Shown here piece by piece: positions 32,645 through 34,576 of a stretch of 34,576 bases of DNA. Below the pieces are notes generated by a model. It was given only the letters and a program-made list of their open reading frames with translations, was not told where the DNA came from and did not search any database. Origin of the DNA: Gammaproteobacteria bacterium (lineage in GTDB: Bacteria; Pseudomonadota; Gammaproteobacteria; Pseudomonadales; Cellvibrionaceae); the NCBI GenBank assembly GCA_025362015.1, contig JANYIO010000235.1, positions 1-34,576 of the forward strand, read 5' to 3'. A program made the translations under genes and the position numbers. Within the stretch, counting starts at the first letter, position 1. Every line of letters starts with the position of its first letter.

Positions 32645-34576
32645 CTAGGGTCTGGCAATCATATGAAATTGATTACGCCCTGCCTTTTTAGCTTGGTAAA
32701 GCGCCTGATCAGCCTGTTTGGCCAGCTTAGCTAAATCGATATTGTCTGCGCTCATACAGGTAATGCCAATGCTGGTAGAAACAGCCTGAATAGCACCTTG
32801 CACGAGAAATGGCTGCTGAATGGATAGCAGCACTTTTTCAGCAATCAATTTTGCTTCTTGTGAATCGGTAATGGCCTCAAGGATGATAGTAAATTCATCG
32901 CCTGCCAAGCGACATACTGTATCCGTCGCTCTTACGCAAAGACGTAACCGAGTTGCGAATTCCCTGAGCACTTCATCACCCCCAGCGTGACCGAGCGTGT
33001 CATTGATTTGCTTAAAATGATCCAGGTCAAGAAACATCAGCGTCAGTAATTTCCCCGACCTGGCTGCACGCAGCGCCGCCTCTTGTAGTTTTTCTTCATA
33101 ACTTCGGCGGTTTGGCAGCCCGGTTAATGCGTCGGAGCGGGCAAGCAGCTGCAACTGTTTTTCATGATTTTTCGCATCAGTGATGTCCGTCGTCATGACA
33201 TAGATACCCTTTACTTGTCCTTCCTTGATATCAGGAATTCCCACAATTTCTACAGTACGGAGCTGATTGTTTATCATGCTTGTGGTTTCAAACTGCACTC
33301 GCTCTCCCATCAAATTGCGCTTTAGCTGCTCCTTGCCGAGCTCATATATGTCTTTACCAAGCACTTGCTCCACGGATTTTCCGATCATCATCGTCGGCGA
33401 CACTCCAAACCATTGTTCGTAAGTCGCGTTACAAAAACGGTAGATTTCGTTGTGGTCGATATAGGCGATCAACACCGGCAGGTTATCTGTAACCGTCCTT
33501 AAGCGTTCCTCGCTTTCAGCTTGAAGCAATTCGCTGCTCTTGCGCTCTGTAATGTCCATTGCCATGGCATAAAACCCACTTGATACTCCCAATGCATCAA
33601 CGTCTGGAACATAGGTCGTGTGGTAATGCCGCTGTTCTCCCTTAATAAAAATATCGCGCTCAAAAATCACTTTTTCGCCAGCAAGCGCACGGTCTACATA
33701 GGGTTTCATTTGCGTATATCGCAGATCGCCGTAGGCGTCCGCTAAAGACCGTCCAATCAAGTCCTTATTTTCCCCTTGAAATACCAAGCTAGCCGCTGCG
33801 CTATTTAAAAAGAGAAGCGTTTCATTCTGGTCAACATGACCGATCATTGCCGGCACGTTTTCAGTCACCGCCCGCAGGCGTTGGTCGTTAATTACCAAAC
33901 GTTTCTCTGAGTCTTTAAGATCAGTAACATCGTTCATGGCGACGACAGCGCCTAAACTTTCCCCCTTATTTCCGACAAGCCGACGGCCGCTGGCATGCAG
34001 AAATCTCGGCGGCTTTCCTTTTGGCGCGATCACCATTTCTACGTTGTGAACAGTGTCGCCGGAAAGGGCCCGAAACAGCGGCACCTGATCAAGTTCAAGG
34101 AGTGTTTTTCCGTCTCCTGCGTAAAGGCTGTAGTGTTCAGCCCATTCAGTGCTCTCCATCAGTTCGGCATCCAGCCCGTGAAGTTCACGAGCCGCTCTGT
34201 TGAACAGGGTTAAGGCTCCAGTGCCTGAACAGGCAACAACGCCTACGTCAATGGCGTCCAGCACGGCATCCAACAATTGCTGTTTTTCCTCCAGTTGCCT
34301 CTGCGCTTCCTTACGTACGGAGATATCATGTAAAAAAGCGTGAAAATAATGCTCACCAGCAAGCGTCATTTTGCCGATAATCATTTCCACCACTATGTCA
34401 TGTCCCTTCTTATGCCGAGCAGATACCTCCATGCGCTTATTAATGATTGGCACAGCGCCGGTCGCCAGAAAAGTTTCCATTCCTTGCGCGTGATGTGCTC
34501 TTAACGCGGGAGGGATGATCAGCTCTGCCATCGGACGACCTATAGCTTCTCCTGCCGTCCAGCCGAATGTGGCTTC
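32645..34576 (-). CDS. Multi-PAS diguanylate cyclase, partial
   Basis: The frame stays open to the window edge, so the N-terminus is missing; an ATG at 34531 lies inside a PAS domain and is not the true start. Visible order: the end of one PAS domain (FGWTAGEAIGRP, AELIIPPALRAHH), three more PAS units beginning near LLDAVLDAIDVG, LRAVTENVPAMIG and LRTVTDNLPVLIA, then a GGDEF domain starting near LARSDALTGLPNRRS. The active site reads AGDEF, a variant found in active cyclases, with an RATD inhibitory site just before it. The product would make c-di-GMP in response to signals bound by its PAS domains. It converges with the exopolysaccharide operon, a common c-di-GMP target, but a direct link is inferred. 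Confidence 0.92.
   Translation of the reverse strand, partial: EATFGWTAGEAIGRPMAELIIPPALRAHHAQGMETFLATGAVPIINKRMEVSARHKKGHDIVVEMIIGKMTLAGEHYFHAFLHDISVRKEAQRQLEEKQQLLDAVLDAIDVGVVACSGTGALTLFNRAARELHGLDAELMESTEWAEHYSLYAGDGKTLLELDQVPLFRALSGDTVHNVEMVIAPKGKPPRFLHASGRRLVGNKGESLGAVVAMNDVTDLKDSEKRLVINDQRLRAVTENVPAMIGHVDQNETLLFLNSAAASLVFQGENKDLIGRSLADAYGDLRYTQMKPYVDRALAGEKVIFERDIFIKGEQRHYHTTYVPDVDALGVSSGFYAMAMDITERKSSELLQAESEERLRTVTDNLPVLIAYIDHNEIYRFCNATYEQWFGVSPTMMIGKSVEQVLGKDIYELGKEQLKRNLMGERVQFETTSMINNQLRTVEIVGIPDIKEGQVKGIYVMTTDITDAKNHEKQLQLLARSDALTGLPNRRSYEEKLQEAALRAARSGKLLTLMFLDLDHFKQINDTLGHAGGDEVLREFATRLRLCVRATDTVCRLAGDEFTIILEAITDSQEAKLIAEKVLLSIQQPFLVQGAIQAVSTSIGITCMSADNIDLAKLAKQADQALYQAKKAGRNQFHMIARP

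Noticed and set aside
34531-34533. ATG as the start of the PAS-GGDEF gene
   Set aside because: The 15 codons before it read through a normal PAS sequence up to the window edge, so the true start lies outside.
1-34576. CRISPR arrays, tRNA or rRNA genes, insertion sequences
   Set aside because: No regularly spaced repeats, cloverleaf-like genes or transposase motifs were seen. The direct repeats found are short and local.

Overview
The window reads as chromosomal DNA of a Gram-negative bacterium, most likely a gammaproteobacterium near Cellvibrio/Cellvibrionaceae. This placement is an inference. It rests on a lipoprotein with a Ser/Ala-rich linker typical of that group, a c5-type cytochrome, a Rep helicase, several c-di-GMP proteins and a PrsK/PrsR-exosortase locus. 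I see no rRNA, tRNA, CRISPR array, transposase or prophage genes.

Left part (1-7,000): a nirK-nirV pair for nitrite reduction on the minus strand. NirK is a class II copper nitrite reductase with a fused C-terminal cytochrome c domain. Its promoter carries a perfect FNR/ANR/DNR-type box placed as in a class II activated promoter. Next come a lone receiver-GGDEF-EAL protein whose EAL half looks degenerate, the helicase gene rep on the plus strand, and a convergent cytochrome c5 gene. A perfect bidirectional terminator separates the last two.

Central part (7,100-32,250): an exosortase/exopolysaccharide locus. It starts with the two-component pair prsK-prsR, whose regulator is a sigma-54 activator. 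A Ser/Ala-rich lipoprotein gene follows, with a candidate sigma-54 promoter and palindromes upstream, then an exosortase fused to an EpsI-like domain. The rest builds, modifies and exports a glycan. A minus pair encodes a membrane GT2 and a DegT-type aminotransferase. A plus operon encodes GT4, GT2, GT4, an ABC exporter possibly acting as lipid-linked glycan flippase, and an acyltransferase. A minus group encodes GT4, a low-molecular-weight tyrosine phosphatase, an O-antigen-ligase-type protein, a secreted jelly-roll protein and GT2. A plus operon encodes an ATP-grasp protein, two NodB-type deacetylases and a FemAB protein of the PEP-CTERM-associated type. I found no PEP-CTERM substrate in the window, so substrates must lie elsewhere or differ from the usual signal.

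Right edge (32,250-34,576): an isolated 40-codon gene with a perfect Shine-Dalgarno sequence held in a long hairpin and its own terminator, which is the least explained element here. It is followed by a multi-PAS diguanylate cyclase on the minus strand, whose N-terminus runs off the window.

The intergenic regions are rich in perfect palindromes (28, 22 and 18 bp) next to exopolysaccharide genes, which suggests several regulators act on this locus.
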